Made by a program: the position numbers and the translations under genes. The notes below the pieces were generated by a model, which was given only the letters and a program-made list of their open reading frames with translations, searched no databases and was not told where the DNA came from. Shown in pieces: positions 11,601-19,870 of a stretch of 54,169 nt of DNA. This stretch comes from Marisediminicola sp040546025 (GTDB lineage Bacteria; Actinomycetota; Actinomycetes; Actinomycetales; Microbacteriaceae): contig NZ_JBEPNA010000019.1 of the NCBI RefSeq assembly GCF_040546025.1, positions 1 to 54,169 on the forward strand. The letters run 5' to 3'. The first letter of the stretch is position 1, and every line of letters begins with the position of its first letter.

Positions 11601-12286
11601 CGCTCGGACCGCACCGGATCAGTGCGGAAGCGCTCGCCCACCACCCGGACGGCACAACCACCACGCTGCTTCACTACCCTCAGCAACCGATTCCGCCGGC
11701 CCCTCCCGACGCGGATTCCGACGGGCTCCACAACGTCCCCGACGTGCCGGGAATCCTCTGGCACGAAGCCACGGTGCCCACCGGCGCGGGCGAGCCGGGC
11801 CGCACGCCGATCCGCGTCGCTGTCCCGCGGGCTTCATTCGACGACGCGCTGAGCGTGCGCATCCGGATCACCGATCCCCTCGGACGCCTCACCGAGCACA
11901 CGCTGTCTGTGCCCACCGGCATCCCGGTGCAGCCGCCGGACATCATTGACCCGGAAACGTTCAGAATCCCAGGCCGCGGAACGGTCATACAGTTCTCCAC
12001 AACCGCCCCTGACACAGACACGACGGGTCGTCCGTACCTGCTCCACATCGTCGTCAGGCCACGCATCCTCCGCCCACCGGCGCAACGTCCGCGCATCGAC
12101 ATCGCTCTCGCCGACATCACACCGGGCGCGAATCTCGGCCCCGCATCCGCCTCCACGATCAGCGTGGGGCGCAGCGACGTTGACGGACAAACCCAGATCA
12201 CCGCGCTCGTGCGCGTCACTGGCTCGATATCACTCGCGCTCGAAGCGCCGGATGGCATGATCGCGACCTGGCGGGGAAGACTGTAG
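8639..12286 (+). CDS. Large hypothetical protein (1215 aa), second gene of the giant trio
   Basis: The ATG at 8639 shares its A with the upstream TGA and sits behind a strong GGGAGGAG, favouring translational coupling. The sequence has no signal peptide, no membrane segment and no enzyme motif I recognise. The middle and C-terminal parts (residues ~680-1150) contain several stretches patterned like fibronectin-III or Ig strands, for example HAVLNWAPAQGAVAYFAY and WKTVFYRAVAWSYDD, which suggest a chain of beta-sandwich modules. The N-terminal third has a conserved-looking segment around YGWDDELFPGTPSPPW. The position between a 2442-aa beta-rich protein and a PLD-like protein implies a structural or scaffold role in the same assembly; this is inference only. 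Confidence 0.78.
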   Translation: MDRRIVDPNKFILLGGLTDWSVIAKSRQRREPITPSEIARSRGLESGSVMQLRWLTAKTMGYPTEPFTVWRRPASIQQELNPASSRTIATFTGVMIVFDVPYVFVQFELTAPVGSAIRVWSGAPMASTLVGSAVTTVSMTRMSFSATAIHTIELPFGASLNGVLALDESVAEAPDWEPIETVGLPVRTDWANIGGFGAPQGFVAVPVDPRQAAFERFQRGAPFYGWDDELFPGTPSPPWQLADPKSMIETVQKDMLDDLRQMVITLPPEQHAQFQIDQTLASNGGNLPVVLHHRPLEALLYGAATDGLASLIAGYGTAFQESMFLDDRHGTVRVRHDYMVTARYENGVGNEPGPVEFAAILYAPGALGGIPAPSGLTTEVAGLTSLPAPDEPWAPVIRVGWDALAAQLGHRVGSYAFARANVAPARGVTALMQARPRDTALQPLGLGMPTAQDTRRYGTDDDYQIDSNTASNALTYAVAHHDLFGIFSRWSTVNAAVSEPPVERATITSARLDVANGGSGALCPATLVVEFAWNWAVRTPDFIQISGSLYPQAKLGDAPADLSIPPGLATTFAAPGSLLTIDLAPDGSAAITGISSGLAATLRHLSPDGRSVIGAPSAAAGPRRYQVEVVGYRLDFDAAARQGLALWVRGREARAPGRVGDWSSHPVIASTSDPRPPIVTNTREFVQLASLADADGIHHAVLNWAPAQGAVAYFAYNCAEERFLADRGLTPSELSLTLEERLVILRDAFQANPDRRSFARINSTPVTGTRMPITFPRGSKELHLYVVLGVSGGGVESEWPDSGSPGLRLRFVAYAAPHVTAPAPPQLEVASAFDNAAGLYKASVRITSAPGARVKRIDLHRVRVPDAALAVESMGPAVAEIDGTGATFAVAPTVSAVRGEAQPIGTIRGLDPVPGSWKTVFYRAVAWSYDDASRGIIGGRSDASAVRMVVVPPADPPQLSPPAWTPATPGSPAGVVGTAVFAPLALTPLGPHRISAEALAHHPDGTTTTLLHYPQQPIPPAPPDADSDGLHNVPDVPGILWHEATVPTGAGEPGRTPIRVAVPRASFDDALSVRIRITDPLGRLTEHTLSVPTGIPVQPPDIIDPETFRIPGRGTVIQFSTTAPDTDTTGRPYLLHIVVRPRILRPPAQRPRIDIALADITPGANLGPASASTISVGRSDVDGQTQITALVRVTGSISLALEAPDGMIATWRGRL

Positions 12287-12295
12287 GGAGCTGAC

Positions 12296-15200
12296 ATGGT
12301 TGATCTATTGCCCGCGCGACCGGTCCTCACCCCGGCCGACATCGCAAGTCGTCTGCAGTCGGATGGGCTCGATGCCCTCGGACTGGCCATGCCCGCACTC
12401 GCGACCGCGTGGGCCGGCACCGCTCCCACACTCGGCGATGTCGACGAGAATGCGATGACGATCGCTCTGACCGGCGCCCGCGCGCCCTTCCAAGGGATCA
12501 TCCAGTACGAAGGCACGACTGTGTCGTGCAGCGGACCGAACGGAGCCCCTCTCACCGGCCCTGTGCAAATCCTTCGCTTGCATCCCGAGGCCGCGCTCAA
12601 ACTTGACGCCCTCGCCGGCAGCGTGCTGGGCTCCGCGGTCATCCGCCCCACGCCGGTAGCAATGGTGATCCGTGGTGTCGCGGTGCCAGCCCCGGCTGTT
12701 CCCCTGAAGTCTGCCGAGGCCGGCGAACCTCTCCCGTTCTCCGCGGGCTCACACATCGTCTCGTTCCACGACGACCGCGGATTGCCCATCGACCCGCTGG
12801 CGGTCGCCTCACTATTTCTTGCGCTCCAACAGGCACTCCCGGCGCTGGCCCATGGCGCAAGCGGACAACCGGCACTCGGCTCTCCCGGTGGCCTTTCCGG
12901 CATCGCCGGACTAGCCAGCCGCGTCCGATTCCACATCGTCGACCCCCACGGTCACGGCTTCAGCCCGCCCCGGATCGCCGCCACGCTCAGCGTCATCACC
13001 GGGGCCGGAGCAACACCTGTCGACGACACGGGCGTCGGCACGTGGCCGTCCGGCGCCACGATCGGGCGGTCGGCGAGTGAACAGGCCCAGGATGACATCG
13101 CGCCACGGTTGTTCTGGGGCTTCGCCCGCAACGCAACGCTTGCACGCAGCAACGTCTCGGTGCCCACGAGCCCAGTTGCCCTCGGCAACGAGTTCTTCCG
13201 CCTCACGGCTGTCGATCTGGACTGGCACCTACTCGGTAATCGGACCGACGCGACGGTGCTGGATGTGCCCGGCGACGACGCCTCGGTCCCCACCTATGCG
13301 CTGCCAGTCGTCCGGCCCTTCGTGCCGAACGCCGCCTACCTCGTCGACGCTCAAGATGCGTTGGGGGCCATGGGCCAGCTGCTCACCGGATTTCCGCAGA
13401 ACGGAGTCGACAGCCTTATGCTGCTCTGCTCGCCGGTGATCGACGAGTCCCTCGCCCTGCCGCCCGCTCCCGGTGCGCAAGGCCACTGGCCGCAATTCCC
13501 GGCCGGACCTGCAACGATGCTCCCTGCCTCGGTGGACCCGACGGCGGGCATCACCGGCACGTGGGCCTCGGGAACAGGTGGACCTCACGATGCGATCGTC
13601 ACGATCGCCGCGGACGTCGTGCCTGACGGCACGCACGTTCGCGTGTATCCGCGCCGATTCCAGACAATCCGATCCATCGGCGAAAGGCCATCATTCGTCC
13701 GCGACGACGGCGGCAGCGGCATCGCCGCCGCTGGCACAGCGTCGAGCATCTTGGTTCGGAATCCCTTCGGGCTTCTTCCCGGCGAGCCGCGCCCGGCACC
13801 TGCCGAACTCATGGTCGACCTCGTCGTCACCGGACGTGACGGCTCGCGACGAATCATGTCGGAGGTCGCTGTTCCCCTCGGGGCTGACCAACCGTTCGTT
13901 CCGACCACGTTCGGCGGCACCGCCGCCCTGCAGCAGCCAGCTATTGCAGCGCTCAGCGCCACTTTCGGATCGACGTCGGTCGCCCCGTCGGGCCTATTCG
14001 GAATACCGGAACTCCCGGTCGCTGGCGCTTTGCCACCCAGCCCCGTCGACATGGTCCGCGCCTTCGCGAGCGAGAGCACCCGGCCACGGCAAGGCCCGCG
14101 ACAGCCCAGTCAAGCCCGATTCGAGACGGTGCTCGCCGTAGGTGCCGCTGTCCCGGGACCACTGCTGGTCTGGAACGCGGTGCTCACGGGTGCTCGCTGG
14201 TCTGAAGAGAGTCGGAGCGCTCAACCCGAGCTGGGAGATCCGGGTAACCCGGCCGGACCCGACGTCGTGGCGACCGGTTTTCGAGCAGGCGGTCAACTCG
14301 CTCAGGACCTCGCCCTCCATGCGATGAAACGCGCCCAACCCGTGCTCCCGATCGCAGCGAATACCGTCGGCTGGCTCATCGCAACGGCCGGCAACAACTG
14401 GGCGCCAGCACCCCTCGACCCTCCAACAGCGACCATGTCCGGCGTCATGCTCGAGACCGTCGCACCCATCTCGGACAGCCCGGAGCTCTCCCTACTGCCT
14501 GAAGCGGTGCTCACCCAGACTGTTCAGCAACTGGTGAATGCTGCGGCGGGCGCTCTCGGCGTCGGGGCGCCAGCGGTGACACTGGCAAATGAGAGTCAAA
14601 TCCGGGCCCGCCTTCAACGCGAAGCCGTCACCGCCCGAGTCGGGCAGCGTGATGCGCTCTGGTCGCTGCGACGCGCGATCCATCAGGCACGTGAGTTCGT
14701 GTACATCGAGAGCGCACAGTTCGCGAAGACCGGAGACCCCGCCTCAGCCGTTGACCTGGTGGGCGAGTTGGATGAGGCGCTCGTCGACAACCCGCGACTT
14801 CTTGTGATGATCGCAGTGCCGCGCACCCCGGATTTCGACCAGGCGACGACCAAGTACGAGCCCTACGTGCGCGCCGCGCTCGCACAACGCACGAGCGCGA
14901 TCGAGTCTCTCACCGCCGGGCATCGCGAGCGCGTCGCCGCATTCCATCCTGTCGGATTCCCGGGCCGATCGACGTTCATTCGATCCACGACGGTCGTTGT
15001 CGACGACGTCTATGCCCTCGTGGGCTCATCCCATTTCCGGCGCCGCGGAATGACGTTCGATGGAGCGTGCGACGTCGCGACGATCGACCGCCAACTCGAT
15101 TCGCGAGGCGCTTCGGCGGGTATCCAGCGATTCCGTCAGCAACTCATGGCATCGCGCCTCGCCGTGCCCGTACCTGCCACGCCCGCCGCGACAACCGCGA

Positions 15201-15403
15201 TCTGGACTCGACTATCGTCCGGCCACGGAGCATTCGGGGTACTCACCGATCTGCTCTCGGCTGGAGGCTTGGGTCGATGCCAGCCGGTATGGGCCGGCCC
15301 TACCGACACTGAGGTCATCCCGAAGAGTGATGCCGAGTCCGATCCGGCTGGCGGGGATACCTCGATCTTCAGCGCGCTCTGGAAGCTTGCCGGTGGCGAC
15401 TAA
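12296..15403 (+). CDS. Large protein with degenerate phospholipase D-like C-terminus (1035 aa)
   Basis: The ATG at 12296 follows AGGGAGCTGAC, nine bases after the previous stop. Residues 1-770 are unrecognised and carry no signal peptide. From ~800 the chain follows the second half of a phospholipase D domain: FVYIESAQF (compare YIENQYF), a helix with DEALVDNPRLLVMIAVP, then the position of an HxKxxxxD motif followed by VGSSHFRRRGM (compare GSANLNDRSM). At that motif the residues are Arg896, Thr898 and Asp903, so catalytic His and Lys are absent while Asp is kept. No intact HKD motif was seen upstream. The segment is therefore probably a non-catalytic PLD fold, perhaps for binding nucleic acid, lipid or a partner. 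Confidence 0.78.
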   Translation: MVDLLPARPVLTPADIASRLQSDGLDALGLAMPALATAWAGTAPTLGDVDENAMTIALTGARAPFQGIIQYEGTTVSCSGPNGAPLTGPVQILRLHPEAALKLDALAGSVLGSAVIRPTPVAMVIRGVAVPAPAVPLKSAEAGEPLPFSAGSHIVSFHDDRGLPIDPLAVASLFLALQQALPALAHGASGQPALGSPGGLSGIAGLASRVRFHIVDPHGHGFSPPRIAATLSVITGAGATPVDDTGVGTWPSGATIGRSASEQAQDDIAPRLFWGFARNATLARSNVSVPTSPVALGNEFFRLTAVDLDWHLLGNRTDATVLDVPGDDASVPTYALPVVRPFVPNAAYLVDAQDALGAMGQLLTGFPQNGVDSLMLLCSPVIDESLALPPAPGAQGHWPQFPAGPATMLPASVDPTAGITGTWASGTGGPHDAIVTIAADVVPDGTHVRVYPRRFQTIRSIGERPSFVRDDGGSGIAAAGTASSILVRNPFGLLPGEPRPAPAELMVDLVVTGRDGSRRIMSEVAVPLGADQPFVPTTFGGTAALQQPAIAALSATFGSTSVAPSGLFGIPELPVAGALPPSPVDMVRAFASESTRPRQGPRQPSQARFETVLAVGAAVPGPLLVWNAVLTGARWSEESRSAQPELGDPGNPAGPDVVATGFRAGGQLAQDLALHAMKRAQPVLPIAANTVGWLIATAGNNWAPAPLDPPTATMSGVMLETVAPISDSPELSLLPEAVLTQTVQQLVNAAAGALGVGAPAVTLANESQIRARLQREAVTARVGQRDALWSLRRAIHQAREFVYIESAQFAKTGDPASAVDLVGELDEALVDNPRLLVMIAVPRTPDFDQATTKYEPYVRAALAQRTSAIESLTAGHRERVAAFHPVGFPGRSTFIRSTTVVVDDVYALVGSSHFRRRGMTFDGACDVATIDRQLDSRGASAGIQRFRQQLMASRLAVPVPATPAATTAIWTRLSSGHGAFGVLTDLLSAGGLGRCQPVWAGPTDTEVIPKSDAESDPAGGDTSIFSALWKLAGGD

Positions 15404-15610
15404 GGCGTGACTCCTGATGCCATGGGTCGAATTGCGATGGCCCTGAGCCCGGCGCCGCCGCGGTGGGTGATGCCGAATCTCTCCCGGGGGAAAGCGTCCA
15501 CGCGGCCGCGGGCGGGTATCACACCGTACGCCGTGCCGATAGGCGTGGCCGGGTTGAAACCGTGGGTGGCACAGCAGTCATGGGCGCCGATCGCGTGTAA
15601 CGTGTCAGTG

Positions 15611-15623
15611 ATATGCCACATAT
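15611..15623. promoter_or_regulatory. Possible GntR-type operator (ATATGCCACATAT)
   Basis: A perfect inverted repeat of 5-bp arms, ATATG-CCA-CATAT, lies 69 bases upstream of the enolase-superfamily gene in otherwise GC-rich DNA. Short AT-containing palindromes of this spacing are typical of GntR/FCD regulator sites at sugar-acid and amino-acid catabolic genes. No GntR gene is in the window. The rest of 15404-15692 shows no gene I can support. Confidence 0.3.
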
Positions 15624-15692
15624 TTGAACGCAAGCGGATGCCCCGGTACGCGCGGCGCCGTCGGCGGATGACAACGCAAGGGGCTCGGACCA

Positions 15693-16796
15693 ATGAAGAT
15701 CACGGCCATTGACTGCTTCGGCTACCACCTGAACTATGCGCATGGCGAGTACGTCATGTCGGGGAGCCGCGCGGCGACGTCGGAGGTCGGCACGCTCGTG
15801 CGCCTGCGAACCGATGAGGGGCTCGAAGGCTGGGGCGAGATAACGCCCCTCGGCGACCTGTACCTGCCGACCTACTGGGCCGAAGTGCGCGCCGCGCTGC
15901 ACACTCTCGCGACCCGCCTGATCGGCGCAGACCCGACCAACCTCTCCGGCATCCACCGACTGATGAATAGCACGCTGCTGGGCGGGGGCTTTGCGAAGTC
16001 CGCCATCGATGTGGCGTGCTGGGATCTGCTCGGCAAGGCGGCCGGCCTGCCCATTTCGGCGCTTCTCGGCGGTGTTCTGCAAGACGACTTCCCCCTGTAC
16101 GAGGCCGTTCCACTGCGAACCCCGGATGAGATGGCGGGCTTTGTCTCGGAGCGCCAGGATGCCGGCATCCACCGCTTCCAACTCAAGGTGGGAGGCGACC
16201 CCCACGACGACATCGCCAGAACGAGCGCGGTCGTCGATGTCGCGGATCGCGACACCCTGATCGTCGCCGATTCCAACGGCGGCTGGAACCTGCGGGCAGC
16301 GCAGATCGCGGTGCGGGGACTCGCTGACTTCCCGATCTTCATCGAGCAGCCATGCCGGTCGACCGAGGACAGCATCTTCGCAATGCGGCACTCCTCGCTG
16401 CCGCTCGTGCTCGACGAGTCGATCCTCACCCCGCAGGACGTATTCCATGCGAAGAATGTTGCGGGAGCAGTATCGATCAACATCAAGATCAGTCGTGTCG
16501 GTGGGCTGACCCAGGCGGCACGCATGCGCGACCTCATGCAAGAGCTCGACATGATGGTCTCGGTCGAAGATGCCTGGGGAGGCGACATCGTCACCGCCGC
16601 GGTGAGCCACCTGGCCGCCAGCACGAGGCCGGAGAACTTCCAGAACGCCTCGTTCATGAACGACTGGACCGATGGTCACGTCGCCGGGTACGCCCCACGC
16701 TCCGTCGGTGGTCGCGGCTCCGCCCCGACCGGTCACGGATTGGGCATCGAGGTGAACGCCGACGGACTGGAAGTCGTGTTCAGGGCTGAATCCTGA
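15693..16796 (+). CDS. Mandelate racemase/muconate lactonizing enzyme family protein
   Basis: This 367-aa protein has the enolase-superfamily layout: an N-terminal capping domain (residues ~1-125) and a barrel. The metal ligands appear as Asp193 (ADSNGG), Glu218 (IEQPC) and Asp241/Glu242 (LDES). The opposite-face base is Lys265 in NIKISRVGG. In the strand-2 KxK motif the first Lys is replaced: Gln163-Leu-Lys165-Val-Gly. The C-terminal VEDAWGGDIVTAA motif is kept. The family abstracts a proton alpha to a carboxylate. Resemblance to cis-3-hydroxy-L-proline dehydratase or proline-betaine epimerase types is suspected but not proven. The gene stands alone, with a palindrome at 15611-15623 upstream. 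Confidence 0.85.
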   Translation: MKITAIDCFGYHLNYAHGEYVMSGSRAATSEVGTLVRLRTDEGLEGWGEITPLGDLYLPTYWAEVRAALHTLATRLIGADPTNLSGIHRLMNSTLLGGGFAKSAIDVACWDLLGKAAGLPISALLGGVLQDDFPLYEAVPLRTPDEMAGFVSERQDAGIHRFQLKVGGDPHDDIARTSAVVDVADRDTLIVADSNGGWNLRAAQIAVRGLADFPIFIEQPCRSTEDSIFAMRHSSLPLVLDESILTPQDVFHAKNVAGAVSINIKISRVGGLTQAARMRDLMQELDMMVSVEDAWGGDIVTAAVSHLAASTRPENFQNASFMNDWTDGHVAGYAPRSVGGRGSAPTGHGLGIEVNADGLEVVFRAES

Positions 16797-16852
16797 GAAT
16801 GCGGATGCCGGAATCAGCGATCCGGACAATCGTCTTATAGGCTTGGGTTCAA

Positions 16853-16950
16853 CAAGGGGAGTACTCCCGTCTGCGGGCGGCCCGTCATTACGAATGCGTT
16901 GTTGCATTCCGGGCCACCGGTTCTGATCTGATCAGAGCGGAGGAGACCTT
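16853..16950 (+). ncRNA. yybP-ykoY manganese riboswitch (probable)
   Basis: The leader of the TerC gene contains AAGGGGAGTACTCCC, then GGGCGGCCCGTCATTACGA, GGGCCACCGG and finally GGAGGAGACC. This is the order and wording of the yybP-ykoY element as found in actinobacterial leaders. The class senses Mn2+ and commonly controls terC/alx and mntP exporters. A -10-like TATAGG lies just upstream at ~16837-16842. The element ends before a separate Shine-Dalgarno (GGAG at 16977-16980) and the ATG at 16988. Boundaries are approximate. Confidence 0.75.
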
Positions 16951-16987
16951 GGCGCCATATCCACGCCAACCCCTTTGGAGCACGCTC

Positions 16988-18010
16988 ATGCAGGTGACAC
17001 CCCTGATCTGGATCATCACGATCGCTGTGACGATCGCATTCTTCGTTTACGAGTTCTTCGCGCACGTGCGCACGCCGCACGCACCCACCATCGGCGAGTC
17101 GGCCCGGTGGTCGGCGTTCTACATCGGTCTCGCCCTGCTTTTCGGCGTCGGCATCGGCGTGACCTCGGGATGGACATTCGGCGGCGAGTACTTCGCCGGC
17201 TACCTCACCGAGAAGGCGCTCTCGATCGACAACCTCTTCGTCTTCCTGCTGGTGATGAGTGCGTTCGCGGTGCCGAAGATCTACCAGCAGAAGGTGCTGA
17301 TGATCGGCATCGTCATCGCGCTCATCCTGCGTGGAGGATTCATTGCCATCGGCGCGGCCCTGATCGAGAACCTGTCGTGGATCTTCTACATCTTCGGCGC
17401 ACTGCTGCTCGTGTTGGCCTACCGGCAGGCGTTCTCGAACCACGAAACCGACCCGGCCAACAACGCGTTGATGCGCTTCGTGCGTCGCCACCTCGCCGTG
17501 ACTGACGAGTATCACGGGGACAAGCTCACCGTGAAGAAGGATGGCAAGCGGTTCATCACCCCCATGCTGCTCACCATCGTCGCCATCGGCTTCGTCGACC
17601 TGATCTTCGCGGTCGACTCCATCCCCGCCATCTATGGGCTCACGAGCGAGCCGTACATCGTGTTCGTGGCGAATGCGTTCGCGCTGATGGGGCTGCGGCA
17701 GTTGTTCTTTCTCATCGGTGGATTGCTCGAGCGCTTGGTCTACCTCGCGCAGGGTCTCGCGGTCATCCTCGCGTTCATCGGCGTGAAGCTCGTCTTCCAC
17801 GCCCTCCACGTGAACGAGCTGCCGTTCATCAACGGCGGGCAGCCGCTGTTGTGGGTCCCCGAGATCCCGATCTCGTTCTCCCTGCTATTCATCGGCGCCA
17901 CGATTACCGTTGCCACCGTCGCGAGCCTGCTCAAGACCCGTAAAAGGAGTTCGCGTCCCGGCACACCCACGCCGATCGATCCCTCAACCCGGAAGGAATA
18001 CTCCAAATGA
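16988..18010 (+). CDS. TerC/Alx family integral membrane metal exporter
   Basis: A 340-aa protein with about nine hydrophobic segments and the TerC signatures: EKALSIDNLFVFLLVMSAF, then FGALLLVLAYRQAF, then VDLIFAVDSIPAI and NAFALMGLRQLFFL. The acidic residues in the two motifs (E and D of EKALSIDN; D of VDLIFAVDS) are the likely metal ligands. The family exports Mn2+, in several species during exoenzyme secretion or Mn stress. The start at 16988 was preferred over the in-frame TTG at 16949, which falls inside the riboswitch; GGAG lies seven bases before this ATG. The stop overlaps the next gene by four bases (ATGA). Confidence 0.92.
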   Translation: MQVTPLIWIITIAVTIAFFVYEFFAHVRTPHAPTIGESARWSAFYIGLALLFGVGIGVTSGWTFGGEYFAGYLTEKALSIDNLFVFLLVMSAFAVPKIYQQKVLMIGIVIALILRGGFIAIGAALIENLSWIFYIFGALLLVLAYRQAFSNHETDPANNALMRFVRRHLAVTDEYHGDKLTVKKDGKRFITPMLLTIVAIGFVDLIFAVDSIPAIYGLTSEPYIVFVANAFALMGLRQLFFLIGGLLERLVYLAQGLAVILAFIGVKLVFHALHVNELPFINGGQPLLWVPEIPISFSLLFIGATITVATVASLLKTRKRSSRPGTPTPIDPSTRKEYSK

Positions 18011-18693
18011 GCATGTTCTCCAAACTTGCCGGCCTCGCCCAGAAGGCCCTCGACAACCCTGGTTCGTCGACCCAGAGGGCGAACGCATCCGGGGTGATCG
18101 ACAACGCCGATCGGGCGGCGATCGCGCGCTACGACTACCTGCTACAGACCGCCGAACCGCACCAGATCGAGCAGGTGCACCGCGAGGCATTCGAGCGCCT
18201 CACCCCGGCGCAGCGCGATCAGATCCGGGAGAGGATGCGCGCAGACCTCCCCGACCACGAGCATCCCCGCACCTCGGGTGCCGATGACCTCGCACGTGCG
18301 GCCGCCCGTACGGAGGCGGGCCGCCCCGGATTCCTCCGGGGCCTCCTCGCCCGCGCCGGCGGACAGGACTCGCGCTCGGTCGGCGGCATCGGCCGTGGGG
18401 CGCTGCTGGGTGGCGCCGCCGCGGGAGCCGGGATCGCCGCGGGCGGTGTTCTCGCTGCGGTCGCCGGCGGAGCCGTCGTCAGCTCCGTCGCGGGCCCCCT
18501 TCTCGAGCAGGCGGCGAGCTTCGGAGTTGATTTCGACGCCCTGGCGAGCGGCATCGACCTCGAGGGCCTCACGGGGGGAGCGGACGGGCTCGCGGCCAGC
18601 GCGGGCGAAACCGTCTCGGGCTTTGGCGATCAGCTGAGCGAATTCGGATCCGACTTCAACCTCCCCGGCCTCGGCGACTTCTTCGGCCGCTGA
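18007..18693 (+). CDS. Hypothetical protein with glycine/alanine-rich hydrophobic segment, coupled to terC
   Basis: This 228-aa protein starts in the ATGA overlap with the TerC gene. Residues 1-95 are polar and helical, with a conserved-looking block (DNADRAAIARYDYLLQTAEP; HREAFERLTPAQRDQIRERM). Residues ~125-165 form a Gly/Ala-rich hydrophobic stretch that could insert in or associate with the membrane. The tail (GDQLSEFGSDFNLPGLGDFFG) is acidic and glycine-rich. Similar actinobacterial proteins are often labelled cation-transporting ATPase, but no ATPase motif is present. Co-translation with TerC behind the riboswitch suggests a Mn-linked role; function unknown. Confidence 0.75.
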   Translation: MSMFSKLAGLAQKALDNPGSSTQRANASGVIDNADRAAIARYDYLLQTAEPHQIEQVHREAFERLTPAQRDQIRERMRADLPDHEHPRTSGADDLARAAARTEAGRPGFLRGLLARAGGQDSRSVGGIGRGALLGGAAAGAGIAAGGVLAAVAGGAVVSSVAGPLLEQAASFGVDFDALASGIDLEGLTGGADGLAASAGETVSGFGDQLSEFGSDFNLPGLGDFFGR

Positions 18694-18758
18694 GCGGAAA
18701 ACTGTCTCGGCAGGATGGGCCGTGCCTCGTGTTCTCAGGGGGTTGGGGCGCCCGAATT

Positions 18759-19085
18759 TCACATACCGGGGAGCTCGATCGTCTCGAGGACCTCGATGGT
18801 GCCGAGCTTGAGGTGGGGGTGCCCGTCCATCAGGGTCGCTGCCGCATCTGCGTCCGCGGCCTCGACGATTGAGTAGCCCGCCGCGGTCGAGGGGGACCTC
18901 GTCGTTCGCGCAGATGAGACGGATCTCGCGTTCCCGAGTGGCGATCCGAATTCGAGGAGCGCGGCACCGACCTTGCCAGCCCAAGCCATCCATTCCTGCA
19001 TCTCCGCCTGGCCTTCCTCCTCCGATTGCTCGATCTGTTGCTCCGCGCTCACGTCGGCGTGATAGAGCACAATGTACTTCGCCAT
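18759..19085 (-). CDS. YCII-related domain protein
   Basis: A 108-aa protein of the YciI-like family: MAKYIVLYHADVSAEQQ at the N-terminus, then MAWAGKVGAALLEFGSPLG, then GYSIVEAADADAA and DGHPHLKLGTIEVLE. The ferredoxin-like fold matches small dimeric proteins of uncertain function. The ATG at 19085 has GAAGGGA upstream on the minus strand. The same frame stays open far upstream but overlaps an opposite-strand secreted-protein gene, so the short start is preferred. The segment between residues ~52 and 70 (rich in Ser, Arg, Thr) matches the family poorly and may be variable. Confidence 0.8.
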   Translation of the reverse strand: MAKYIVLYHADVSAEQQIEQSEEEGQAEMQEWMAWAGKVGAALLEFGSPLGNARSVSSARTTRSPSTAAGYSIVEAADADAAATLMDGHPHLKLGTIEVLETIELPGM

Positions 19086-19341
19086 TTCCACATTCCCTTC
19101 GTTGGGCGGTGCACACAGCGCTGACGGCGTCTCAGATGCGCTCCGGCCGGGGACCACGGTACTCCCTCGCCTCCAGCGCCGGTAGGCCGTGCGTCCCCGG
19201 CGGGATGGAGCGCGGCCAAGCAGCACTTGAGCTCGTCGAGGACGACGTTCCTCTGAGCCACGGCGAGGGCTGGACGCTGAATGCCGCGGAGGCGTACCAT
19301 CCGAGCCGTCGAGCAAGGTGCTCGAGTGTGGAGGCGAGAAA

Positions 19342-19788
19342 ATGTTTACGAGGTCGATGGCAAAAATGGGTGCGGCGGGTGTGGGGCTCGGTACGCTTCT
19401 GACGGTCGGTGTCATAGCACCGGTCAATGCGGCACCGGTGCGATTCCCGGTTGACGTGGTGGCGCACACGGACTTCAGCGCAGATGCGAGCGAGTTCGAG
19501 GGCAACATTCCCGGGTGCGAGACCGGCACTGTGGTCGATGGTGCCGGCGGGCCGCACTTCACCCCGTGGGGCGGAGCGTTCGTCGGGGTGAAGGAGTTCA
19601 CGTGCGCCGGCGGTGAGGGAGGTCTCGATGTGCGATTGAACGCCCGGTTCGGAGAACTGGGCGCGACGGGGACCTGGACAGTCATCGATGGGTGGGGTTT
19701 GTTGGAGGGCGTGAAGGCGTCGGGCTCCCTCGTCGGCGTGTATACCGAAATTGGCGTCGACGATCGGTACACAGGCTCGGCTAGGTGA
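19342..19788 (+). CDS. Small secreted protein of unknown function
   Basis: A 148-aa protein with a clear Sec signal: positively charged start (MFTRSMAK), a hydrophobic core (GAAGVGLGTLLTVGVIAP) and a probable cleavage after VNA at residue ~31. GGAGG lies eight bases before the ATG. The mature part has two cysteines (GCETG; FTCAGG) that could form a disulfide, and glycine-rich strands ending in GVDDRYTG. No enzyme motif was recognised. It is convergent with the DUF305 gene and divergent from the YCII gene. The 256 bases between 19086 and 19341 contain no other feature I can support. Confidence 0.65.
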   Translation: MFTRSMAKMGAAGVGLGTLLTVGVIAPVNAAPVRFPVDVVAHTDFSADASEFEGNIPGCETGTVVDGAGGPHFTPWGGAFVGVKEFTCAGGEGGLDVRLNARFGELGATGTWTVIDGWGLLEGVKASGSLVGVYTEIGVDDRYTGSAR

Positions 19789-19870
19789 CGCGGCCACGGC
19801 GTGCGACATAACGTCGCCGAGCGGTGAATCACGGCGACCCCGATGCGGCGTCGTAGAGCGACGCTGGTGC

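Noticed and set aside
15400..15693. Small open frames on both strands between the giant trio and the enolase-superfamily gene
   Set aside because: Neither has a ribosome site or a family match; the minus frame looks somewhat protein-like but cannot be supported.
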